From: Mesoplasma syrphidae
GTDB lineage: Bacteria; Bacillota_I; Bacilli_A; Mycoplasmatales; Mycoplasmataceae
DNA length: 64,000 nucleotides
NCBI RefSeq assembly: GCF_002843565.1
Contig: NZ_CP025257.1
Coordinates: 1 to 64,000, forward strand
Direction: 5' to 3'
In this document: positions 45,894 through 55,400 of the stretch, piece after piece
Numbering within the stretch: position 1 is the first letter of the stretch
Layout of the letters: every line of letters begins with the position of its first letter
Translations under genes and position numbers: made by a program
The notes under the pieces: model-generated
Told to the model about the DNA's origin: nothing
Database searches by the model: none
The model's input: only the letters and a program-made list of their open reading frames with translations

Positions 45894-46343
45894 ATGGAAA
45901 AAAGAGATAGAAATTCATCAGATAGAAATTCTGATAGAGGATTTTCACGTGATCGTGAAGATAGAAGAGATAGAGACCGTAATGGCGATAGAGATCGCGG
46001 TGAAAGAAATTACGGCGGAGATCGTGGATCAGATAGAGATCGTGGATCAGATAGAGATCGCGGCGGAGACCGCGGTGGAAGAAACTTTGGTGGAGACCGT
46101 GGTGGCAGAACTTACGGTGGAGACCGTGGAAATAGAAGCTATGGTGGAGATCGCGGTGGAAATCGTGGCGGTGGAAGAAGCTTTGGCGGAGATCGTGGCG
46201 GAAACCGTGGTGGTAGAAGCTTTGGTGGAGACCGTGGCCCAAGAAGAGAAGGACCAAGTTTTGGAGAAAGAATTGAAGCTTTAGAAAAACAAGTAGCTCA
46301 ATTAGTGGCAATTATTAGTGGAGAAACAGAAGTTTCGGAATAA
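45894..46343 (+). CDS. Arg/Gly-rich low-complexity (RGG-box) protein with C-terminal coiled coil
   Basis: The 149-residue protein starts with an Arg/Asp-rich stretch (DRN, DRD, DRG units). Six copies of [NST][FY]GGDRG follow (NYGGDRG, NFGGDRG, TYGGDRG, SYGGDRG and SFGGDRG twice). A short predicted coiled coil RIEALEKQVAQLVAIISG ends the protein. Lys is almost absent after the start. RGG/RG-rich tracts bind RNA and can drive condensation in many proteins. The DNA of this gene is far more GC-rich than its surroundings because of Gly/Arg codons. ATG 45894 follows AAAGGA closely. No standard family was recognised; a detached helicase or SSB tail is an alternative. Confidence 0.75.
   Translation: MEKRDRNSSDRNSDRGFSRDREDRRDRDRNGDRDRGERNYGGDRGSDRDRGSDRDRGGDRGGRNFGGDRGGRTYGGDRGNRSYGGDRGGNRGGGRSFGGDRGGNRGGRSFGGDRGPRREGPSFGERIEALEKQVAQLVAIISGETEVSE
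45940..46245 (+). repeat. In-frame degenerate repeat tract encoding GGDRG units
   Basis: DNA units of the type GGTGGAGAYCGTGG recur about every 24-40 bp, and a 15-bp unit (GGATCAGATAGAGAT-CG) is duplicated near 46025-46055. The tract could change length by slippage or recombination. Confidence 0.7.
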
Positions 46344-46350
46344 TAAAAAT

Positions 46351-46376
46351 AAAACGTCATATTTGACGTTTTTTTA
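46351..46376 (+). terminator. Intrinsic terminator after RGG-protein gene
   Basis: Stem AAAACGTCA/TGACGTTTT with loop TATT (46351-46372) continues into T residues. Confidence 0.85.
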
Positions 46377-46421
46377 TAGTTTTTTAGCCTTTTAAGATAA
46401 AATTTAAATGATGAGGTAAAG

Positions 46422-47078
46422 ATGAAAATTAAAGAGTATTACGCAAATCCACTTGTAAAACTTAATGAAGCAACACATGAATATTATTGAACAGCAACTA
46501 ATGAAATTATTCAGGGTCCAAGCATTACAAAATTAATTGAAGTTGTTTATCCTTTTAATGTTAAAGATATTCCAATTAAGGCTTTAAAAGCTGGAATTGA
46601 AAAAGGAATTTGTGTTCATAATCGATTGAGTGAATACATAAAAAATAATAATGAAGGCACTTGCGACCATAAATACAATGGTTGACCAATTCAAACACAT
46701 ACAAGAGAATATTTATGAATTAAAGAAAATTTATCAAATGTATTACCTAAAGAAATTTATAGTGAAGTTTCACTTTCAAATGGACGTTATAATGGAACAT
46801 TTGACTTACTTTATTTGGATCAAAATGATAAATGACATTTGGTTGATTTTAAAACTACTGCTCGACTAAATAAACAAAAAGAAATTTTGCAACTCAAGTT
46901 TTACGAAGATTTGATTACTACTGCTTTTGAAGACATTGATGAAATTCATTATTATGAAATTTATAATTCTAAAAATCAGGAACATTATAATTTTGATGAG
47001 TTTATGCATAAGCAAGCAATCTTTGAGAAAGAAAAAATTATGAAAGAATCAGAATTTAGTTATTTATTTGAGGAATAA
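46422..47078 (+). CDS. PD-(D/E)XK superfamily nuclease (RecB/Cas4-like single domain)
   Basis: The 218-residue protein has the RecB-type nuclease pattern: an early His in GIEKGICVHNRLSEYI, a strand Glu in YSEVSLSNGRYNGTFDLLY with the catalytic Asp, VDFKTT with the D-x-K pair, and the downstream EILQLKFYEDL matching the QxxxY motif. Such enzymes are metal-dependent DNA exo- or endonucleases. Trp codons are TGA. It stands alone between the RGG gene and a convergent permease, with no CRISPR array or helicase nearby. Its role (repair, phage remnant or DNA uptake) is open. Confidence 0.75.
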
Positions 47079-47107
47079 AAAGTTAGAGTAATCTCTAACT
47101 TTTTTTA
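47077..47107. terminator. Bidirectional terminator
   Basis: A 12-bp stem AAAAAGTTAGAG/CTCTAACTTTTT with loop TAAT separates the convergent nuclease and permease genes. Confidence 0.87.
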
Positions 47108-47108
47108 T

Positions 47109-48554
47109 TTATTTTGCAATTAATTGATTAATAACAGGGAGGTTTAATGTACCAAATTGCTTAATTTTAGATTCATTATATAAAAATAGTCCTACTAATA
47201 TAATCATAGTTACTATAAAAATTGTTGGCTCTATCATTGTTTTGGAATCAACAACTTTTGAAAATAAGTCGTAATAAATATATGCAAGAGATAATGAAAG
47301 AGCAATTGAAGGTAACAGAGCAATACCAAATAAATATTTCATTTTATCAACTTCTATTTTCTTTGTAATGCGATTTTTAATCACTCCAAAAATAAGTAGT
47401 AGATATATGGTAAACGTTGCAATTGCTACGCTATTAGATATTAAATCAACAACTTTAATAATATCTTTGTAAAAAATTCAACCCAAAATAATATAAATTA
47501 TGGCATGAAACACAGTAACTAATGATTGAATAACTCCAGCTTTAATTAATGAAACTTTGAAACCTTGCTTAGCATAAAATAAGCCATCTTCAAAACTAGA
47601 AAGAATTCCTTTTGTTCCAGTTATAGCATATCCATTAACAACGCTTGTGGCTGTTATAGCGACAATAACTTTGAAAAACATTGCTCATCCTGGAGTTTTT
47701 TGAAATAGATTGTCAAATAATGTAAACACGTTGCCATCTTTGCTTCCGAAAAAGATAGCAATTGAAATTAATACATAAAATAGTGAAACTCCGATGACTC
47801 CAAAAAATAATGCGGGCGCAACGACTTCCTTATTTTTAATGTCTTTTTGCAAACTAGCAGATTCAATAAAGCCCATAAATGAAAACATAATGGGAGTGAC
47901 TGTTAAAATTATATGACTTATTTCCCACTTCCCGCTTGAGTTAGTAAAAGCATTCTCATTTCCTTGTGAACGAAGAATGATACCACCAATAATTACTAAA
48001 ATTAAAGGAACAAATTTTAGTAAGGCAGTGACTGTTTGAACTATTACACCTGGTTTTGTTGTAAAAATGTTCATAATCATAAACCCTAGCAATACTGCTA
48101 AAGTAAAAAGAGTCCTTAATGTTAAACGTAAAGATTCTCCGGCTCATTCTTTACCGTAAAGTGCATCGATTCCATCAAAAACAACTTTTACTGATAAGAA
48201 AGCTCCAACACAAGTTAATACAGGAGTGAAAAATATCACAAAAAAGAGAGAAAAGAATGAACCAGTTTTTCGTCCCAAAAATTTTGATCCTCAGTTTTGT
48301 AAAGTTGAATGGCCCTTGTTTTTTGTAGACGATGCGATTTCAATAAAAACTAATATAATCATTGTGGCGATGACACCAAATATCGATCACATCATAATTG
48401 CAATTCATGGATTGTTTCCGGCATTTCCTAATATTCCACCAATGCCAGAATGATTTTTAATGTATATTCCTGATCCAATCATCATTCCCATTACCATGGT
48501 AATAAGAGTCATAAATTCATATGCTTTATTTACTTTTTTTGCGTTTTTTAGCAT
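47109..48554 (-). CDS. APC family amino acid permease
   Basis: The 481-residue membrane protein begins with AYEFMTLITMVMGMMIGSGIY, the APC superfamily motif in the first helix. It has about twelve hydrophobic segments. It is the last gene of the operon with threonine dehydratase, RidA and alanine dehydrogenase, 25 bp after ald, so serine, threonine or alanine are likely substrates. Many Trp residues are TGA. The RBS AAGGAA lies before ATG 48554; an out-of-frame ATG at 48561 is not used. Confidence 0.85.
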
Positions 48555-48579
48555 ATTCCATTATTCCTTTCTATAACTA

Positions 48580-49689
48580 TTAAATAAGATCAACAAAATC
48601 TATAAACTCTTCTTTAAACGCTTTAGCAACCACTTCCAAAGTTATATTATTTTTAAAAATATTGATTCCAGTCTTAATAGTTTTATTCTCTAATGCTGCT
48701 GCAACTATTCCTCTATTAGCAATTTCTAATGCATAAGGAATAGTAGAATTTGTCAAAGCGAAGGTCGCTGTTTTTGCAACTGCACCTGGCATATTAGGAA
48801 CAGTATAGTGAATGACACCATGTTTTACAAAGATAGGACTTTCGTGACTTGTAATTTTTTCAGATGTTTCAAAAATTCCTCCCTGATCGATGGGGATGTC
48901 AATTACTACCGATCCAGGTTTCATTTTTTTAATGTATTCTTCTTTAACAATTTTTGGGGCAACATCTCCGGGAATTAAAACGGCTCCAACCACTAGATCT
49001 GCCTGAGCTACTGCTTCTGAAATGTTTGTTGAGTTAGAAATTAGCAATCTCACACGGCCATTAAAAATGTTGTCAAGTTCTCGTAGGCGATTTGGATTAA
49101 TGTCTAAAAGAGTTACTTCGGCGCCTAATCCAACAGCTGTTTTTGCGGCATTGTACCCAACTATACCTCCTCCAATAATCGTTACCCTTCCAGGTAGTAC
49201 TCCAGATATTCCACCCAAAAGAACTCCACTACCCCCATTATTTTTTTCTAGAAAGTGAGCTCCAATTTGAACTGACATGCGACCTGCCACTTCTGACATT
49301 GGAGTTAGTAATGGCAAGTCATTTTTTGTTCCAACCATTGTTTCGTAAGCAACTCCAATCGCTCCTGATTTTTTTAAAAAATCAGTTAACTTTTTATTAG
49401 CAGCTAAATGCAAGTAAGTAAATATTATTTGGTCCTTTTTAATATACTTAAATTCTTCTTCTAAAGGCTCCTTAACTTTAATTATCATATTTGCATCTCA
49501 TACTTTAGAAATGGAAACAATTTCTGCTCCAGCTTCGGCATACTCGCTATCTGTAATTCCAGATCCTAATCCTGCTTCTGTTTGAACAAAAACAGTATGG
49601 CCATTTTCAACTAATGTACGAACTCCGGCAGGAACAATTCCAACTCTATTTTCGTTATTTTTAATTTCTTTAGGTATTCCAATAATCAT
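48580..49689 (-). CDS. ald: Alanine dehydrogenase
   Basis: Ald interconverts L-alanine and pyruvate plus ammonia with NAD. The 369-residue protein starts [17 protein letters not shown], as in the family, has the substrate region VKEPLEEEF, the catalytic His in YLHLAAN, the Rossmann motif [19 protein letters not shown] and [10 protein letters not shown]. One TGA Trp joins the halves near 49495. In the operon it can use pyruvate formed from serine, making alanine while regenerating NAD. Confidence 0.95.
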
Positions 49690-49704
49690 ATATTCTCCTT
49701 AACC

Positions 49705-50079
49705 TTAATATTGTGCGATTACTTCTATTTCAATTAATGCTTCTTTAGGTAAATTACTTACTTCAAAACAACTACGTGCCGGTTTGTGGTCCTCAAAAAA
49801 GTTAGCGTATATTTCATTGACAATTATGAAGTCGCCAATATTTTTTAACATAATTGTTGTTTTAAAAATATCGCGCTTAGTATAACCAGCGTCATTTAAA
49901 ATGCTATTAATATTTTCTAAGATATTTAATGTTTGTTGCTCAACATGTTCGGGTAGAATCATAGTTTTCATATCAAAACCCAACTGCCCTGAAACAAATA
50001 TTTTTTTGTCATCTAAAATAATAGCTTGTGAATAAGGCCCAACAGCTTGAGGGGCATTTTTTGTATTGAACATTTTCAT
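49705..50079 (-). CDS. ridA: 2-iminobutanoate/2-iminopropanoate deaminase RidA
   Basis: RidA hydrolyses the reactive enamine/imine released by PLP-dependent dehydratases. The 124-residue protein has NAPQAVGPYSQAI, VSGQLGFD and the active-site Arg in KPARSCFEVSNLP, ending with the conserved IEIEVIA. It follows the dehydratase gene by 3 bp, its classical functional partner. Confidence 0.95.
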   Translation of the reverse strand: MKMFNTKNAPQAVGPYSQAIILDDKKIFVSGQLGFDMKTMILPEHVEQQTLNILENINSILNDAGYTKRDIFKTTIMLKNIGDFIIVNEIYANFFEDHKPARSCFEVSNLPKEALIEIEVIAQY

Positions 50080-50082
50080 ATT

Positions 50083-51324
50083 TTATAAAATTGCTTTTAA
50101 ATAACTTTCATTATTTAAAACAAATCCCTTCTCTTTAATTTGATTTATAATACTTATCAATTCTTGAGGGTCGTTTATATCAACACATACATGATATGTT
50201 TCTTCATTTATTTTTAAATAATTTTCTTGTTGCGATTGAAATATTGAATGAATTTGAACTTTGTTATGAGAAATGATAGTTGTTATATTTGCCAAATTAT
50301 TTTTATCAATAGCTGCTTTAATTTGCAAAACAACACGACGATGTAAATCAATTAAAGCACGATTAGTAATATTTAAAAATGAAGTGACATCTATGTTTCC
50401 GCCCGACAAGACGCACATTATTTTTTTATTCTTTAACGCTAATTTGTTAAACAAAACTGCGGCAATAGCAGTAGCTCCCGCTCCTTCTGCAACAATTCTG
50501 CAATGCTCAAAAAGAAGTAAAATAGCTTGAGCAATTTCTTCTTCAGAAACTAATACAACGTCATCAACTACATCTTGAAGAATTTCAAAAGTTAAATTTC
50601 CTGTTTCTTTTACAGCAATTCCATCAGCAATTGAGGTTTTGCCTTTTATCAAAATTGGTTGCTTCAAGTTGCGAGCTTCAAAATAAGAAGGAACGTTTGC
50701 ACTTTCAACAGCAATAATTTTACAGTTTGGATTAACTAATTTAACATACTGTCCGATTCCAGAACAAAGGCCACCACCACCAACGGGAATGAAAATGTAT
50801 TCCAAATCTTTAACAGCTTCTAAAATTTCAATTCCGATTGTTCCTTGACCTTTAATTATGTCCAAATCATTGAAAGCATGAACTAGGGCTTTTCCAGTTT
50901 CGTTTGCTATCTCTATAGCTTTATTATTTGCATCATCAAAAAACTTTCCATGCAAAATAACTTCCACTCCATATTTTTTTGTACCTTTTATCTTAGCATT
51001 TGGTGCATTTTCAGGCATTACGATAGTTGTCATTTTTTCAATCCCAAGCATTTTAGCAGCGTAGGCTACTCCCTGAGAATGATTTCCAGCAGAAGCAGCA
51101 ACAATTCCCTTTGCCAAAACTTTTTCATCAATTGAAAGAATTTTTGCTAAAGCTCCACGAAGTTTAAAAGAACCCGCTTTTTGCAAGTTTTCTAATTTCA
51201 CATATACATCATTTTCAGTAATATTGCTTAAATTAACAGCGTGAATAGTTGGGGTGATATTTATAAAATCGCATATTTTGTCATATGTCGACTCAAAATC
51301 AAGTTTTGAAATTTTTGGTTTCAT
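50083..51324 (-). CDS. Threonine/serine dehydratase (PLP-dependent)
   Basis: The 413-residue enzyme converts threonine to 2-oxobutanoate or serine to pyruvate plus ammonia. The PLP Lys is Lys54 in AGSFKLRGA, and the phosphate-binding loop is PVGGGGLCSG. A C-terminal domain of about 85 residues resembles the small ACT-like domain of catabolic threonine dehydratases. No other isoleucine-biosynthesis genes are present here, which supports a catabolic role. It is the first gene of the minus-strand operon. Confidence 0.92.
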   Translation of the reverse strand: MKPKISKLDFESTYDKICDFINITPTIHAVNLSNITENDVYVKLENLQKAGSFKLRGALAKILSIDEKVLAKGIVAASAGNHSQGVAYAAKMLGIEKMTTIVMPENAPNAKIKGTKKYGVEVILHGKFFDDANNKAIEIANETGKALVHAFNDLDIIKGQGTIGIEILEAVKDLEYIFIPVGGGGLCSGIGQYVKLVNPNCKIIAVESANVPSYFEARNLKQPILIKGKTSIADGIAVKETGNLTFEILQDVVDDVVLVSEEEIAQAILLLFEHCRIVAEGAGATAIAAVLFNKLALKNKKIMCVLSGGNIDVTSFLNITNRALIDLHRRVVLQIKAAIDKNNLANITTIISHNKVQIHSIFQSQQENYLKINEETYHVCVDINDPQELISIINQIKEKGFVLNNESYLKAIL

Positions 51325-51366
51325 ATTGTGTAATACTTTCCTTTAATCAATTCTTTTTACACCTTA

Positions 51367-51395
51367 ATAATTAATTTTTTTAAAGATGCAGTCAA
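51367..51395 (-). promoter_or_regulatory. Promoter of the dehydratase operon
   Basis: On the minus strand TTGACT (51390-51395) and AATTAT (51367-51372) are separated by 17 bp, a good sigma-70 type promoter. The RBS AAAGGA lies about 10 bp before ATG 51324. Confidence 0.65.
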
Positions 51396-51419
51396 TTTTT
51401 TTCTTGCCTTTGGTTCAAA

Positions 51420-51464
51420 AAAAAAAAAAAAATGGGGGACCAATTTTGGTCCCCCATTTTTTTT
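51420..51464. terminator. Strong GC-rich terminator
   Basis: A perfect 12-bp stem ATGGGGGACCAA/TTGGTCCCCCAT (51432-51443, 51446-51457) is bordered by A and T runs on both sides. It terminates the minus-strand HU-domain gene and insulates the dehydratase promoter. The GGGGG/CCCCC core is unusual for this AT-rich genome. Confidence 0.9.
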
Positions 51465-51479
51465 AATTAAAGTCAAATT

Positions 51480-52406
51480 TTAATCGTTGTATTCAATTAC
51501 AATAGTTTTTTCAACTTTTCTTTTAACTTTATACTTACCAGTTCAACTAGCATCAGTCATCTTTTTACGAAGTTGCTTTGATGTTTTGAATTTGACAGTA
51601 TTTTTTGCAGGCACAAAAATTGGTTCTCCAGTTAAAGGATTAACTTTTTCACAAGGATCAGTTCTTACAAAATTTAATCTTCCAAAGTTTGAAATAGTTA
51701 TTTCTTCACCATTTAGTAATTTTTTTTCAAAAATTTTAAAAGTTTTTTCAAATACTAAGTTTACTGTCTTTTTGGTTTCATTAGGAAAAGTATCATATAG
51801 CTGATTTAAAATATATTTTGTAGAAACTCGTTGATAATGCTTTTTGTTTACAACCTTATTTTCAAAAATTGTTTCATTTTTGTATTTAGTTATTTTTTCA
51901 GTGTCTTCAAATACTTCAGTTGCGTTTAATTTAAGCACATTGTTTTTTTCAATTTTAGAAGTCTTGTTTTCATTAAAGATATAATTAATTTCAATATTAG
52001 CACCTTGAGCTTTTTGATTTTCAAGCTCTTCTTTTGCTTCATCTTTTGTAAAAAAAATAATCTTAGTAAAGAAAGCAAATCAAGCAACAAGAGCTATAAT
52101 AAAAAATCAATTAATCAGCAGATCTCAAAAAACAGGTTCAATAAAAAGACCATTATAATTTAGATCAAACTGTGTAAATGACTTAAAACCAATTGGTCCC
52201 GTTAAATAGCTGATAGCCCCGCTTTGAGAATTAAACCAGTTTTCCCTTAGGACATTTGGAAACGCATCACCAAATAAATTTATTGACTCAGGATTTCCAA
52301 AATACAGGTGATTAATTATTTTAAAAACAATTGTCAAAGTTATTATTAAAAAAAATAATACAAAAATCATTCATCATCTATAATTCTTGCTAAAATTTAA
52401 CTTCAT
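51480..52406 (-). CDS. Membrane-anchored HU/IHF-domain protein
   Basis: The 308-residue protein joins two TM helices to a DNA-binding domain. Residues 12-31 and about 94-119 are hydrophobic, enclosing a 60-residue loop; the basic N terminus suggests N-in topology, which leaves the C-terminal part in the cytoplasm. After a charged linker (120-190), residues about 192-284 follow the HU fold: helical dimerisation part, LLNGEEITISNFGRLNFV, and the DNA-arm motif VNPLTGEPIFVPAKNTVKF with the conserved N-P-x-T-G and Pro. TGA Trp codons join the segments. The start follows AAGGAAG, and the gene begins one base after the stop of the large surface-protein gene, so both are one operon. No described family with this architecture is known to me. 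Confidence 0.85.
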
Positions 52407-52407
52407 A

Positions 52408-55400
52408 TTACTTTTCTTCCTTATCTTTTTTTTGTTTTCTTACAAATAAAGTGGCAGCAATTATTCCCAATATATTAATAGCTGCTATTCCTCATAGGAG
52501 CCCCAAACTAACCTTATTATTGCTATTTCTTATACCTTTTTCAATCTTCATATCTGATGTAAATGTGACTTTTTGAATTCCACGATAAACACTTTGATTT
52601 GTTGATCTAACAATCGCAGAATACTTATATGGCTCATTTTTTTCAGAACTTTGTTTAGTGATTTCGCTAATTGAAATTGAGTCAATATCAAGTTCAGGGT
52701 TATTTTGCTTTAAGACTTTTAAGTAAGCTTCAACACTTGGCTTACCACTTAATTCAAAATGAGTTTTCGTAATAACATCTTTTAAATTTTTTGAAACAAC
52801 GTAAACTAATTCGACGCTTCCTGTATATAAAGTGTTTTCATTTTTTGCAGAAACCAAAATCTTTTTGGTATCGCTATTAATATTAATTTCAAATGTTTCT
52901 CAGTCAAAAGTATATCCATAATTTTTCAAAAATTCTTGAACGTCTTCATCTGTTGGCTCTTGCTCTAATATTCCTAAGTCAAGACTATCTCCAATAATTA
53001 CCTTAGCAATTTCAGATTTTATAGTAAACGATATATTTACGTGACTTTTATATAATTCTGAGTCTTTATTAGCAATAATGATTGCAGAGTTGTCACTCAA
53101 CAGTTTTATAGTAATATCTTCAATCTCAAACTTTGGCATTTTTTTCTTAAGTCTTGATAACATATCCTTTTCAAATTCTTCAAGAGTGGTTTCTTGGTCA
53201 TATTGAGTCTTATCAAAGTTTCCCAGATCACGGTCAAATTCATTAATAACATTTCCTAGTTCTTCTCTTTCCAAATACAAATCGATTTGCTCAGCCGCAC
53301 CGCTAACACGAGCGCTTTCATTTTTAGCTCTGATAATGATTTTTCCTCGTTTTTCGATTGTTGATTTTTCTTGAATTTCAATTTCCAAATCTGAAGAAAC
53401 AATATTTGTTCAATTCTTAACTTCAGTTAAGTATTCTAAAACGTCATCCTCAGTTGTTTCATTAAAAAACTTAGCATCCTTAAATAAGTCTCTGTCACTT
53501 AAATCGTAAACTTTTTGAATTACAATTGTCTTTCGTCCAAATAGGTGATTTGGATTTGTGTCATTATTGGCTTCAATAGTTATTGATCCTTCAGATGCGG
53601 TACTTGCCTTGGTTAACGTAAAATTAAACTCGTCAAGAGTTACCATTTCTAAGCCAATAATACCATGAATTTTTTCTAAGAAATTTTCTTTAGTCGCAGC
53701 ATTAGAGCTTATAGTTTCATCCAATAATGCCAAGTTAAATTTAAGTCATTCAGTCTTAAATTCATAGTCATACTTAACAATTGTGGATTCAGGTTTGGCA
53801 ATAATCGAAATGCTTCCTTTTGAACCATATTTTGGCAATACTCTTACAATTTCAATATTTTCCTTAAACTCTTCAGATTTGATTTCCTGAGCATCGGGAT
53901 ATTGTTTTTTAATTGCATTGTTAATAACAAAAAGGATATCATCTTCGCTACTTTCGTTAGTGATTTTGTCAACTTCATATTCCAGCGTTGAAAGATCAAT
54001 TGCATTAAGCGCTGGTAAAATTACTTTTTGTGAACCAACTAATAAATTAGAATCTTCTATCGCCTTTATAGTAAATGATCCATTGGTTTTTTCCATTGGT
54101 TGCAGTAAAGATTCGACCTCATATTGGTCATTAATTGACCCTTGATAATTGGTTTCTTTTTGAATTTTTTCCGTTACATTTTTTTTAATCTCTGTTTCAC
54201 TTTTTTCCTTCAATATTTCAGCAATTTTGCCAAGGTTCAAATTTGCTAAATCATATTTTAATGGTGGAATAGTTAAGTTTTGTTTTCCCTGAACTAATTT
54301 AGAAGTATCAATTGCCTGAATAAGTATCTCACCAGAAACCCCATAATTAGCATTTTTCTCTCTAGTTATCTTAATGTCTTTTTCAATAGCTAAATTTTGT
54401 CCTACTTTATTTTTTAATACTGCCAATATTTCCTCGTCGCTTAAAGAATTAGTTAAACTTAAATCTTGGTCAATTCAATATTTCCTTTCAGATATGTCAA
54501 TTCGCGTTTGTACAATATTTGCAATCGTAATTTTTCCTACACTCGTAAAACCAGCATTTTCAGAATCAAAAAATTGTATATATAAGTCATATCCGTTCGT
54601 TTCTGATTCTTTAGGAATTGGAACAACTCATCCCTTATTCTTATCAAGTTTAACTCCCTGAATTTCTTCTTCAGTTCCAGATTTCAATAGTTGAACTTTT
54701 GTAATGTAAGAATTCGGACTAATTATTAAAGCTGCATTATTATTACCTACTTGGTATACATTTATACGCCCGTTTTCATCAATTGTATAATCAACGTCCC
54801 CAGGCTCATGCCCAAGATTTGTAAAACGCAATACTTCTTGAAATTTGTCACTCACAACACGTTGTACCATTCCACGTTCACGATTTTTTGTTCCAAATGA
54901 TTCGTCTGACTGAAACATCAAACCGTAATCGAACATTCCACTATAACCCTCTAAATTATGAACAACAACATCTGAGGCATTTTTTTGAACGTAAGTGTAT
55001 TTCGATTGAGTACTAAAGTTTGATTTTATTTCTGCTCAATGGTTAAAAACAGTATATTTAGTTGTATCGTTAATTCAAATAATATCCCTTAGCCATGAAT
55101 CTCTTCCATTTCCCTTAATTTCAATAACTGTTTTATCAAGATTGTTCAAGAAAAAGGTTTTGGGCTCAGCTGGATTATTTTCGCCGTTAAAAAGCGAAGA
55201 AGTTCCAACTCAAAATCCGTCTTTTTCACTAACAAATTTATATACATGATCAGAGTTAGGAATTGCACCTATTTTTTCGATATCATCTTTGTCGATAACT
55301 CGAAAAATATTACCTGAAATTGTATAAAAAATGTTTTTTGAAGTTGAGTTATTGTCAGTTGCCAATTTTGGTGACAAGCTTTTACCGTTAGCGGCTTTAT

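Noticed and set aside
45949-46284. Plus-strand open frame rich in Glu/Val/Ile inside the RGG gene
   Set aside because: It is a frame-shifted reading of the same repeat and lacks an RBS.
45781-46311. Minus-strand open frame rich in His, Phe and Leu opposite the RGG gene
   Set aside because: It is the reverse complement of the Gly/Arg repeat codons; it has no RBS and its composition is an artefact of the repeat.
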